In this document: piece by piece, positions 17,662-25,770 of the stretch | Layout of the letters: each line of letters begins with the position of its first letter | Position numbering within the stretch: the first letter of the stretch is position 1 | DNA from: Bacteroides sp. | Lineage (GTDB): Bacteria > Bacteroidota > Bacteroidia > Bacteroidales > Muribaculaceae | NCBI GenBank assembly: GCA_014801585.1 | Contig: JAAVDX010000009.1 | Location: forward strand, 13,740-60,087 | Length of the DNA stretch: 46,348 bases | Direction: 5' to 3' | Notes under the pieces: model-generated | Told to the model about the DNA's origin: nothing | What the model saw: only the letters and a program-made list of their open reading frames with translations | Database searches by the model: none | Translations under genes and position numbers: made by a program

Positions 17662-19128
17662 ATGAACCGATCTTCAGGCCTTTGCGGCCTTATCCTTGCG
17701 GGGAGCCTGTTAGGGGCCTATCCGGCAGGCGCCCAGAAAGTGACGCTGGATTCATGCCGCAATATGGCTCTTTCCAACAATAAGACAATCCGGATGGCCG
17801 ACGAAGCTATCAGGGGAGCCGGCTATGAGCGAAAGTCGGCTTTTGCGGCATATCTCCCGGGGATCGACTTTACGGGGGGATACATGTATAATCAGCATCA
17901 GATCGAGCTTTTAGGAGAAGATGCCAAACTTCCGACGATGAGTTTCGATCCGGCTACGCAGACCTTCAAGTATAATATCCTGACGACTCCGGACGGGACA
18001 CCTATAAAAGATCCTGCTACAGGAGGGATGATACCGACGGAAGTGGCACTGATACCGAAAGAGGCTATGTCGTTCGACGTGCATAACGTGTTTGCAGGAG
18101 CCTTCACCTTAACGCAGCCGATCTTTATGGGCGGGATGATCAAGGCTATGAACGACATAACTAAGTATGCGGAGAATATCGCTGTGGCGACAAAGTCGGC
18201 GGCCGTTCAGGACGTAATATATGGAGTAGATCAGGCATATTGGACGGTCGTGTCGCTTGACGAAAAGAAGCGACTCGCCAATAGTTTTGTGAATCTGGTT
18301 GATTCACTTCGCTTCAGTGTCAATGCCCTCCTCGATCAGGGGATGGCTACTAAGGCAGACTTGCTGACAGTAGATGTCAAGCTCAATGAGGCCAAGATCA
18401 TGAGGACTAAGGTAGACAACGGACTGACACTTTCCCGAATGGCATTAGCGCAGATATGCGGCCTACCGGTCAATTCCAATATGATGCTTGCCGATGAAGG
18501 TGAGCGTTCGATTTCCACCACTGTTGCCGCTCCGCAAGTCTACACGATGGAAGATGTGTATGCGCGTCGGAGCGATCTGGAGATTGTGCGCCAGAGCATA
18601 AACATGCTCGGTTCGCGCGAGAAGCTTGCCATGGGAGCAATGCTTCCGAAGATTGCCGCAGTCGGCACCTATAGTTTCTCCAACCCTAACGTAATCCACG
18701 GATTTGAAAAGCGTTTCGGTGGGGGATTCAGCGTAGGGGCTACGATCACGATTCCGATATGGCACTGGGGTCAGAACTACAATCATTACCGCTCGACAAA
18801 GGCTACGACTAATGCCCAGCGTCTACTTCTGGAAGATCTTCAAGAGAAAGTGGATCTTCAGGTAAATCAGGCGAAATTCTCCTATGATGAAGCGCTTAAG
18901 ACCTACGAGATGACCGTCAGCAACATGAAATCGGCAGAAGAGAATCTGCGTTCGGCTCAGCTTGCGTATCGGGAGGGACTTATGACCACCGATGACGTAA
19001 TTGCAGCTCAGACGGCGTGGCTGGCAGCCAATTCCGAAAAAATCGATGCGCAGATAGCGATCCGCCTCTGTGACGTATATCTCTCGAAGGTGCTCGGGAC
19101 GCTTGCTCCGGCAACCGTGAAAGAATAA
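17662..19128 (+). CDS. TolC-family outer membrane efflux protein
   Basis: A 488-residue outer-membrane channel component. A signal peptide is visible (about 1-24, ending PAGA-QK). Two outer-membrane-efflux-protein repeats follow, with the start of the mature chain KVTLDSCRNMALSNNKTIRM typical of TolC/OprM-like proteins. Long amphipathic helices include VDQAYWTVVSLDEKKRLANS and the C-terminal LRSAQLAYREGLMTTDDVIA. It forms a trimeric exit duct that works with the HlyD-type adaptor 58 bases downstream and the two ABC-2 permeases after it. An insert of about 60 residues (YNQHQIELLGEDAKLPTMSF onwards) within the first beta/coil repeat is usual in Bacteroidales members. Confidence 0.93.
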   Translation: MNRSSGLCGLILAGSLLGAYPAGAQKVTLDSCRNMALSNNKTIRMADEAIRGAGYERKSAFAAYLPGIDFTGGYMYNQHQIELLGEDAKLPTMSFDPATQTFKYNILTTPDGTPIKDPATGGMIPTEVALIPKEAMSFDVHNVFAGAFTLTQPIFMGGMIKAMNDITKYAENIAVATKSAAVQDVIYGVDQAYWTVVSLDEKKRLANSFVNLVDSLRFSVNALLDQGMATKADLLTVDVKLNEAKIMRTKVDNGLTLSRMALAQICGLPVNSNMMLADEGERSISTTVAAPQVYTMEDVYARRSDLEIVRQSINMLGSREKLAMGAMLPKIAAVGTYSFSNPNVIHGFEKRFGGGFSVGATITIPIWHWGQNYNHYRSTKATTNAQRLLLEDLQEKVDLQVNQAKFSYDEALKTYEMTVSNMKSAEENLRSAQLAYREGLMTTDDVIAAQTAWLAANSEKIDAQIAIRLCDVYLSKVLGTLAPATVKE

Positions 19129-19142
19129 ACCTCCCCTATTTT

Positions 19143-19170
19143 ATTACTTATTACATATTATTTATTACAT
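19143..19170 (+). repeat. Heptameric repeat, four units (ATTACTT type)
   Basis: Four consecutive 7-base units: ATTACTT, ATTACAT, ATTATTT, ATTACAT, between the tolC-like and hlyD-like genes. It is the reverse complement of the AAGTAAT array at 23635-23690. Confidence 0.65.
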
Positions 19171-19186
19171 AATACGCAGAAATTCC

Positions 19187-20209
19187 ATGGCCCAGAATCT
19201 AAATAATGCACAGGAGAATACAACTCCCAAGGACAAACTTCTAATACTTACTCTTATTGCAATCATAATTGTAGTTGCCGCTATCGCAGTGGGGGGATTT
19301 CTTTTCCTCAAGCCTGCTCCCGACACGATACAGGGACAGGGGGAAGCAACGGAGGTGCGGGTATCGGGCAAACTGCCCGGGCGCATACTTGAGATCTATG
19401 TGGAAGAGGGTCAGCACGTGAAGACGGGAGATACGCTCGTGCATATCAAATCGACACTTGCGGACGCCAAGCTTGCGCAGGCGCAGGCTATGGAGGCGGC
19501 AGCAAACGCGGCCAATAAAAAGGTGGATGCGGGCACACGCTCTCAGATCATAGCATCTGCGAAGGATCTCTGGACACAGGCACAGGCTGCCACGGGAATA
19601 ACGGAGAAGACTTATCGCCGACTGGATAATCTATTCAATCAGGGGGTAGTCAGCGAGCAGAAGCGCGATGAAGCCAAGGCAGCCTACGACGCGGCGCGTG
19701 CAGCAGAGAATGCAGCCAAATCGCAGTATGAGCTCGCGCTTTCCGGCCCTCAGAAGGAAGATAAGGAGGCGAGTTCGGCGATGGTCAATGTGGCGAAAGG
19801 GGGCGTGAAAGAGGTAGATGCCCTGCTGGAAGACTCCTATCTTCTCGCGCCGTGTGACGGAGAAATCACGGTGGTCTATCCCAATGTGAGCGAACTCGTG
19901 GCGACGGGAGCACCGATTATGACATTGCAGAAAGATGATCATTGGGCAGTGTTCAACGTCAGAGAGACTTCGCTTAAAGATATCAAGCTCGGGACGATGC
20001 TGGACGTGTATATCCCGGCTCTTGACATGACGACACAGATGCGCGTATTCTACATAAAGGATCTGGGCACATATGCCAACTGGCAGGCCACGAAATCGAC
20101 GGGAGACTTCGATGCACGCACATTCCAGGTGAAAGCGCGTCCGGAGAAACCGATCGCCGACTTCCGTCCCGGTATGTCGGTAATTTATAAAGGAGTAGCC
20201 AAGAAGTAA
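19187..20209 (+). CDS. HlyD-family periplasmic adaptor (membrane fusion protein)
   Basis: This 340-residue protein has a single N-terminal membrane segment (LLILTLIAIIIVVAAIAVGG, about 16-35) and the biotinyl-lipoyl-like half-motifs flanking a coiled-coil hairpin. VRVSGKLPGRILEIYVEEGQ and DSYLLAPCDGEITVVYPNVS are the two lipoyl halves, with an Ala/Lys-rich alpha-hairpin between them (about 85-205). PGMSVIYKGVAK closes the beta-barrel. The adaptor bridges inner-membrane permeases and the TolC-type duct. The first permease starts seven bases after its stop codon, indicating tight co-translation. Confidence 0.93.
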   Translation: MAQNLNNAQENTTPKDKLLILTLIAIIIVVAAIAVGGFLFLKPAPDTIQGQGEATEVRVSGKLPGRILEIYVEEGQHVKTGDTLVHIKSTLADAKLAQAQAMEAAANAANKKVDAGTRSQIIASAKDLWTQAQAATGITEKTYRRLDNLFNQGVVSEQKRDEAKAAYDAARAAENAAKSQYELALSGPQKEDKEASSAMVNVAKGGVKEVDALLEDSYLLAPCDGEITVVYPNVSELVATGAPIMTLQKDDHWAVFNVRETSLKDIKLGTMLDVYIPALDMTTQMRVFYIKDLGTYANWQATKSTGDFDARTFQVKARPEKPIADFRPGMSVIYKGVAKK

Positions 20210-20216
20210 GAATCCG

Positions 20217-21374
20217 ATGTGTCCGTTTTTTGAAATATTCCGTCGCTCGGTGTTGCAGTTGGTGCGTCGTCCGATCTATTGGGTGGCGATCTTTCTGCTG
20301 CCCCTCTTCTGCATGTTCTTTATAGCGAACATGATGGAGAACGGGCTACCGGCGAAGGCACCGGCGGGAGTGGTGGACCACGACGGTTCGGCAATCTCGC
20401 GTCAGATCACACAGGATCTGAACGGGATGCAGCTCGTAGACGTCACGGAGATGCCGGAATCGTTTACCGAGGCTCGCCACATGATGCAGGAGGGAAAGAT
20501 ATTCGGATTCTTTCTGATCCCGGAGAACTTTGAGGCGGATCTGCTTGCGGGACGCTCGCCGGAGGTGTCGTTTTATACCAACATGACCTATTATGTGCCG
20601 GCGTCATTGCTTTATAAGACTTTTAAGAGCGTGGCGGTCTACGCAAAAGCGGGGACAGCAGCGGGAGCGATGCAGAGCGTCGGGCTGACAGAAAATCCGG
20701 GGCCATTGCTACAGCCGGTCAATATAACTGTGAGAGGGATATCGAATCCCGGATTGAGTTATGCAATCTATCTTGCGGTATCGTTTATACCGTGTGTGGT
20801 GCAGCTGATGATATTTCTCGTGACGTGTTTCAGTCTTGGTCAGGAGATCAAATATGGAGATTCGCCGCGGCTTATGCAGATGGCTCGGGGTTCGATATTC
20901 CGGGCTGTGACTGCAAAACTCCTTCCTCAGACGCTGCTATGGATTGTGATCGTCGTCTTTATGGAGTCATGGCTCTTCAGATGGCAGGGATATCCTATGC
21001 ATGGGTCATGGGTCTGGATGACGGTATCGGAGATACTATTCGTGTTGGCATCGCAGGGATTCGCGCTTTTTATCTTCTGCCTGCTCCCGAATCTTCGTCT
21101 GTCACTTTCAATCTGCGCATTGTTGGGAATCCTCTCCTTCTCTATCGCTGCGTTTTCATTTCCGATGCAGAGCATGTATGGAGCAATCGGGATATTCAGT
21201 TATATCGTGCCGATCAGATATAATTATCTGATTTATATTGATCAGGCTTTGAATGGTATCGATCTGTATTACAGCCGTTGGTGGTTTGTGGCATATTTTC
21301 CTTTTATTCTCGTGCCGCTGCTTACACTGACAAGGCTGAAAAAAGCCTATCTTACTCCGACATACGTACCATAA
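20217..21374 (+). CDS. ABC-2 type transporter permease (first of two)
   Basis: A 385-residue permease of the ABC-2/YhhJ-YbhR type. It has an N-terminal membrane helix (PIYWVAIFLLPLFCMFFIAN), a large extracytoplasmic domain (about 45-175) starting ENGLPAKAPAGVVDHDGSAI, and five C-terminal membrane helices containing LAVSFIPCVVQLMIFLVTCF and ASQGFALFIFCLLPNLRLSL. It probably dimerises with the similar permease that follows. No ATP-binding subunit is encoded in this operon, so the energising ATPase must come from elsewhere in the genome or the system works unconventionally. Substrate unknown; drug, lipid or metabolite export is possible. Confidence 0.9.
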   Translation: MCPFFEIFRRSVLQLVRRPIYWVAIFLLPLFCMFFIANMMENGLPAKAPAGVVDHDGSAISRQITQDLNGMQLVDVTEMPESFTEARHMMQEGKIFGFFLIPENFEADLLAGRSPEVSFYTNMTYYVPASLLYKTFKSVAVYAKAGTAAGAMQSVGLTENPGPLLQPVNITVRGISNPGLSYAIYLAVSFIPCVVQLMIFLVTCFSLGQEIKYGDSPRLMQMARGSIFRAVTAKLLPQTLLWIVIVVFMESWLFRWQGYPMHGSWVWMTVSEILFVLASQGFALFIFCLLPNLRLSLSICALLGILSFSIAAFSFPMQSMYGAIGIFSYIVPIRYNYLIYIDQALNGIDLYYSRWWFVAYFPFILVPLLTLTRLKKAYLTPTYVP

Positions 21375-21426
21375 CGATTGCTATCGATATTATTAGATGA
21401 TAGGGAATCCTCTTAATATTAGCTGA

Positions 21427-22617
21427 ATGAAAAGATTCTTTAAAGAATATTATAGCGAATTTCTCAGGGAATTCAATCTGGTCAGACGGAATCAGGGTAT
21501 CCTCGTCTTTTTGCTTCTGCTGCCGTTGGCTTATCCGCTGATATATTCGCTGATATATAATCCGGAGGTGGTGAGGGATGTGCCGATCGTTGTGGTGGAT
21601 CATGACCGGACTCCGAAGTCGCGCGAACTCGTGAGACGTCTTGACGCTACTCAGGGCATCAAGTCGATCGGGTATGCTCTTGACCTTTCGGAGGCACGCA
21701 AGGCTATGAATGAGCATAAGGTATATGGTATTCTTGAAATTCCGGAGGGCTTTGACCGCAATATAGGCCGGATGGAAGAGGGGAATGCCGTAATGTACTG
21801 TGAGATGTCGCTTCTGCTCAGATATAAGGCTATTCTGGTAGGATGCACTGACGTGATGCTCGATATGGGTGCGGATATCACGACGGAGCGCATCGAGAGT
21901 GTGGCACCTTTGGCGGAGACAATCGCTACGGGGGATCTACTCGGTATTTCAAATGTCAATATGGGTAATATCGAGGGGGGATTCGACTCCTTTATCATGC
22001 CGGGCGTGCTGATTCTTATTCTGCAGCAGGCGCTGATGCTGGCGGTAGGGATCTGCGGGGGTACGCTTCGCGAACGTCCGGAATTGGGGGGGTCTATCAT
22101 ACAGGGTTCTATTCTGACTTCGATGATTGCGCGTATGAGCGTATTCCTTATCTTTATGATTGTCCCGACGATCTATGTGATACATTATGTGCCGCTGATA
22201 TTCAGGTTTCCGATGGCGGGGAACGTATTTCATGAACTGATGTTTATAACTCCGATGCTGATCGCTACTATTTTCTGGGGATTTATCCTTCAGGGGATCG
22301 TCAGAGAGCGTGAGAGCGTATTCCTGATATGGGTGGTCACTTCGATTATCTTCCTCTTCCTTTCGGGCTTGACCTGGCCGCGATATGCGATGTCGGCGCC
22401 CTGGCTATTCCTCTCTGACTGCGTCCCGGCGACGTGGGGTCTGGAGGGTTTTATCCGCATGAATACGAACGGAGCTTCGATAGCTCAGGCAGGACATGAC
22501 TATATCCATCTGTGGATTCTTACCGGCATCTATGGAGTGCTGGCTTATTGCGTGCAGAGATGGGTGCAGCGTCCGGCCATACGCTACGGACTGAAACATA
22601 ACAACGGCATTGTCTGA
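21427..22617 (+). CDS. ABC-2 type transporter permease (second of two)
   Basis: A 396-residue paralogue of the preceding permease with the same layout: N-terminal helix (GILVFLLLLPLAYPLIYSLI), an extracytoplasmic domain beginning NPEVVRDVPIVVVDHDRTPK, and a C-terminal helix bundle including FDSFIMPGVLILILQQALML and ESVFLIWVVTSIIFLFLSGL. VVVDHD matches VVDHDGSA in the first permease, showing the shared ancestry of the large loop. It lies 52 bases downstream of the first permease and is the last transport gene of the operon. The acyltransferase gene follows after 69 bases on the same strand. Confidence 0.9.
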   Translation: MKRFFKEYYSEFLREFNLVRRNQGILVFLLLLPLAYPLIYSLIYNPEVVRDVPIVVVDHDRTPKSRELVRRLDATQGIKSIGYALDLSEARKAMNEHKVYGILEIPEGFDRNIGRMEEGNAVMYCEMSLLLRYKAILVGCTDVMLDMGADITTERIESVAPLAETIATGDLLGISNVNMGNIEGGFDSFIMPGVLILILQQALMLAVGICGGTLRERPELGGSIIQGSILTSMIARMSVFLIFMIVPTIYVIHYVPLIFRFPMAGNVFHELMFITPMLIATIFWGFILQGIVRERESVFLIWVVTSIIFLFLSGLTWPRYAMSAPWLFLSDCVPATWGLEGFIRMNTNGASIAQAGHDYIHLWILTGIYGVLAYCVQRWVQRPAIRYGLKHNNGIV

Positions 22618-22686
22618 TGCGCTATTATCATCAATATCCTCCGGCTGAATTTCCAATTCGCTGATTAATCTGATTTTTTACGGATT

Positions 22687-23595
22687 GTGCTAACGTCGCT
22701 ATTCAAAATAATGTCAAAGGTGCCGCTGAGTGTGAACTATGCACTCGGGAGAGGCGTCACGTGGATTCTTCATAGCGTCATGCGCTATCGAAGGGGGATC
22801 GTGATGGAGAATCTGAAGACATCGTTTCCGGAGAAGACGGATCGGGAACTGAGGAGGATTGCACGGGATTTTTATCGTTTTTTGGGGGAATATTTTGTAG
22901 AGACCGTGGCGCTGGCCTCAATGTCGGAGGAGGAGATGCGGCGGCGGCTGAGATTTGAGAATGTGGAGGCTGTGGATGACTGTCTGCGGTCGGGGCGTCC
23001 GGTCACTCTCTTTTTGGGGCATTATTGCAACTGGGAATGGTGTTGCTCGATTCCGCTTCATATTTCAGCGCCCTGCCGTCCGCTGCAGATATATCATCCG
23101 CTTTCCAATAAGGATGCAGACAAGGCCTTTCTGATGCTGCGCAATCGATTCGGACTTAATTCAGTGGCGATGGCCGACACGCTGAGGGCCGTAATCGGTG
23201 CCCGGCGTGAGGGAGTAGCGTCAATCACCGGATATATCGCTGATCAGGCCCCGCTTTATGAGAGCACTCACCTATTCGTAGATTTCCTTCATCATGATAC
23301 GCCCGTGCTTACCGGCGCTGAGAAGATTTCGCGTAAGATAGGGGCCGCGGTGTTTTATTGCGATCTGCGTCGGGAGAGCCGGGGACATTATGTATGCCGC
23401 TACATTGAAATCACTCCGGATGCTTCCAAGGAGGAGATGTTTGCTCCGACCCGTAGATATTGGCAGCTGCTTGAAGAATCGATACGTCGGCAGCCGGCAT
23501 ATTGGCTCTGGAGCCATCGCCGCTGGAAACGCACCCGGAAGGGGTTTATTCAGACTTATGGCGAGGAAGAAGCAAGGAAAAGACTTTCGCTCTGA
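22687..23595 (+). CDS. Lipid A late acyltransferase-like protein (LpxL/HtrB family)
   Basis: A 302-residue inner-membrane acyltransferase of the LpxL/LpxM (HtrB) family, which adds secondary acyl chains to the lipid A precursor. The HX4E catalytic motif is visible in LFLGHYCNWEW. Also seen are MRYRRGIVMENLKTSFPEKT near the N-terminus, ISGYIADQAP-like ITGYIADQAP, and YWLWSHRRWKR near the C-terminus. The start used is GTG 22687, because the following residues supply the family's N-terminal hydrophobic helix; ATG 22711 is an alternative. It is followed by a terminator that includes its own last codons. The neighbouring MsbA-like flippase makes lipid A maturation and export a coherent local theme. 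Confidence 0.9.
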   Translation: MLTSLFKIMSKVPLSVNYALGRGVTWILHSVMRYRRGIVMENLKTSFPEKTDRELRRIARDFYRFLGEYFVETVALASMSEEEMRRRLRFENVEAVDDCLRSGRPVTLFLGHYCNWEWCCSIPLHISAPCRPLQIYHPLSNKDADKAFLMLRNRFGLNSVAMADTLRAVIGARREGVASITGYIADQAPLYESTHLFVDFLHHDTPVLTGAEKISRKIGAAVFYCDLRRESRGHYVCRYIEITPDASKEEMFAPTRRYWQLLEESIRRQPAYWLWSHRRWKRTRKGFIQTYGEEEARKRLSL

Positions 23596-23633
23596 TTGCG
23601 GTCATTGGACCACAATCGGAGCGAAAGTCTTTT
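23577..23633 (+). terminator. Terminator overlapping the acyltransferase stop codon
   Basis: A 21-bp stem with one G-U pair: left arm about 23578-23598, right arm 23613-23633 ending in TTTT. The stop codon TGA (23593-23595) lies within the left arm, so the last five codons form part of the hairpin. The T run is short. Confidence 0.72.
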
Positions 23634-23634
23634 C

Positions 23635-23690
23635 AAGTAATAAGTAATAGGCGCGTTGCGCCAGGTAATAAGTAATAAGTAGTAAGTAAT
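23635..23690 (+). repeat. Heptameric AAGTAAT repeat interrupted by a GGCGC hairpin
   Basis: Two exact AAGTAAT units (23635-23648), then a palindrome GGCGC-GTT-GCGCC (23650-23662), then AGGTAAT, AAGTAAT, AAGTAGT, AAGTAAT (23663-23690). The unit is the reverse complement of the array at 19143-19170. Nothing coding is present. Confidence 0.75.
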
Positions 23691-23735
23691 AGGGAGGGGA
23701 TAATATTTAATTATTATAATGAGGGAGGGAACTAA

Positions 23736-23767
23736 ATTGGTAATATCGCAAAGTTTTAGTAACTTTG
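23736..23767 (+). promoter_or_regulatory. Promoter of the MsbA-like gene
   Basis: TAACTTTG at 23760-23767 is a full -7 match. ATTG at 23736-23739 is a 3-of-4 -33 box, 20 bases upstream. It lies across the TTG that would begin the longest frame, which supports the internal ATG at 23828 as the real start. Confidence 0.75.
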
Positions 23768-23827
23768 CATCTACGTAGCTCTTATTTTGGAGAGGGCACT
23801 TTTTTCGTAATAAATTTTCCGATATCT

Positions 23828-25672
23828 ATGAAAGATCTGATGACAATCTTCCGGCGGTTTGCCTGGAAATATAAGAAGGCATTCTTCCTGAGCGTCTTCT
23901 TTAATATCATCACGTCAATCTTTACCATATTTTCTTTCGCTTTTCTGATCCCGATTCTTCAGATGCTCTTCGGACTTGATGATGGAGTCTATCATTTCAT
24001 GGAATGGGATTGGCATAACATTAAGGAAGTGGCAATAAATAATTTCTATTATTTCACTAACACTCTTATCACTTCCTATGGACCTTCTACGACTTTGGCT
24101 ATACTTTCGGCTATCCTTATCGGGATGACTCTGCTGAAGACGGGGACGTATTATCTCTCTGATTATTGCATTCTTCCTTTGCGCCATGGCGTTGTGCGCG
24201 ATGTTAGAAACGCTATGTATTCGAAGATTCTGATGCTCCCGATCGGATTCTTTACGCTTGAACGAAAGGGGGATATTATCGCTCGTATCTCGGGGGATGT
24301 GGCGGAGGTGGAAAATTCGGTATTGGCGTCGGTGCTTTCACTGATCAGATATCCGATAATGATTATCATCTATTTAGGAGTGATGATCTATGTAAGCTGG
24401 CAACTGACTCTTTTCGTGCTGATTATCCTTCCGTTTTTCGGTTGGATAATGGGGTCGATCGGGCGTAAGCTTAAATCCTGTTCGCTTGACGCGCAGAATC
24501 TCTGGGGAGATATCCTGTCGTCAACCGAGGAGACGATCGGGGGCTTGAGAATCGTGAAGGCATTCAATGCGGAAGAGACGATGCGCTCCAGATTTATGGC
24601 TCAGACGCAGCAGTATTACGATCTTTGCAATTCGATTCAGCGAAGGGTGTCGCTTGCGCATCCGGTCAGTGAGACTTTGGGGACTTTGGCAGTGGCTATA
24701 GTGCTGTGGTTCGGGGGGACACTTATCCTTTCGGGAAATTCTTCGATAGATGCGGCTCAGTTTATCTATTACATGGTGATCTTTTATAGTGTGATTAATC
24801 CGGCCAAGGAATTGTCGAAGACTAATTTCACGGTGCAGAAGGGTATGGCTGCAATCACCCGAATCGACCGCATTCTGGATGCCGATAATCCTATCAAAGA
24901 CCCTGAAGAGCCGAAACCTCTACCGAAGACGGGCAACACGGGTTGCGATATAGAGTTGCAGGATGTAAGCTTTTCATACGACGGGGAGCGGGATGTCGTG
25001 AAGAATGTGTCGCTGAAGGCAGGCGCGGGTAAGACGATTGCACTCGTGGGGCAGTCGGGTTCGGGGAAATCCACTCTTGTCGACCTTATCCCACGCTTCT
25101 GGGAGGTCGGTGGGGGCCGGATTTTGATAGACGGAACTGATATCAGGGATCTTCGGGTATATGATCTGCGCTCGCTGATGGGGAACGTAAATCAGGAGGC
25201 AATCCTCTTTAATGACTCCTTCTTCAACAATATTGCGTTCGGCATGAAAGATGCTACGCGCGAACAAGTGGAGGAGGCTGCGCGTATCGCCAATGCCCAC
25301 GAGTTCATAATGGCTACGGAAAACGGCTATGACACTATGATAGGTGATCGCGGTTCGCGTCTGTCGGGGGGTCAGCGTCAGCGCGTCAGCATTGCGCGTG
25401 CTATCCTTAAGAATCCTCCGATTCTGATTCTGGATGAGGCGACTTCGGCGCTCGATACAGAGAGCGAACGCCTCGTGCAGGAGGCTCTGGAGCGGCTGAT
25501 GAAGAATCGAACTACAATCGTAATCGCACATCGCCTTTCCACAATCACGAATGCTGACCTGATATGCGTAATGCATGAGGGGCGCATCATAGAATCAGGT
25601 ACTCATGAGGAGCTACTTGCCCAAGGGGGTCATTATCATAAGTTAGTAATGCTACAGCAGGCTCCCTCATGA
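23828..25672 (+). CDS. MsbA-like ABC exporter, fused membrane and ATPase domains
   Basis: A 614-residue half-transporter. Six membrane helices form the N-terminal ABC transporter domain (about 20-320; for example SVFFNIITSIFTIFSFAFLI). The C-terminal nucleotide-binding domain has Walker A (GQSGSGKST), signature LSGGQRQRVSIARAI, Walker B with ILILDEATSALD, and switch IAHRLST. It works as a homodimer. In the MsbA branch it flips lipid A-core across the inner membrane, though drug or lipid substrates are possible for similar proteins. The start is set at ATG 23828 because the upstream 21 codons overlap the promoter. Its place after the lipid A acyltransferase supports the lipid A reading. It cannot simply be the missing ATPase of the ABC-2 permeases, since it carries its own membrane domain. 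Confidence 0.93.
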   Translation: MKDLMTIFRRFAWKYKKAFFLSVFFNIITSIFTIFSFAFLIPILQMLFGLDDGVYHFMEWDWHNIKEVAINNFYYFTNTLITSYGPSTTLAILSAILIGMTLLKTGTYYLSDYCILPLRHGVVRDVRNAMYSKILMLPIGFFTLERKGDIIARISGDVAEVENSVLASVLSLIRYPIMIIIYLGVMIYVSWQLTLFVLIILPFFGWIMGSIGRKLKSCSLDAQNLWGDILSSTEETIGGLRIVKAFNAEETMRSRFMAQTQQYYDLCNSIQRRVSLAHPVSETLGTLAVAIVLWFGGTLILSGNSSIDAAQFIYYMVIFYSVINPAKELSKTNFTVQKGMAAITRIDRILDADNPIKDPEEPKPLPKTGNTGCDIELQDVSFSYDGERDVVKNVSLKAGAGKTIALVGQSGSGKSTLVDLIPRFWEVGGGRILIDGTDIRDLRVYDLRSLMGNVNQEAILFNDSFFNNIAFGMKDATREQVEEAARIANAHEFIMATENGYDTMIGDRGSRLSGGQRQRVSIARAILKNPPILILDEATSALDTESERLVQEALERLMKNRTTIVIAHRLSTITNADLICVMHEGRIIESGTHEELLAQGGHYHKLVMLQQAPS

Positions 25673-25770
25673 GAGATTGGAAAGAGCAATCCGGGAACTG
25701 TCAAAGAGAGAGAGAAACTATCAGAGCGAAGCGCCTGAGGGGCGCGGATAAATAAATTCATAATTCTCAA

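Noticed and set aside
21352..22233. Overlapping antisense frames across the second ABC-2 permease
   Set aside because: They lie opposite a strong membrane-protein frame and encode low-complexity Ile/Ser/Arg-rich sequence typical of codon shadows.
23635..23690. AAGTAAT array as a CRISPR or iteron origin
   Set aside because: Units are 7 bases with no spacers, no cas or rep gene is near, and the same unit occurs at 19143-19170 without an origin context.
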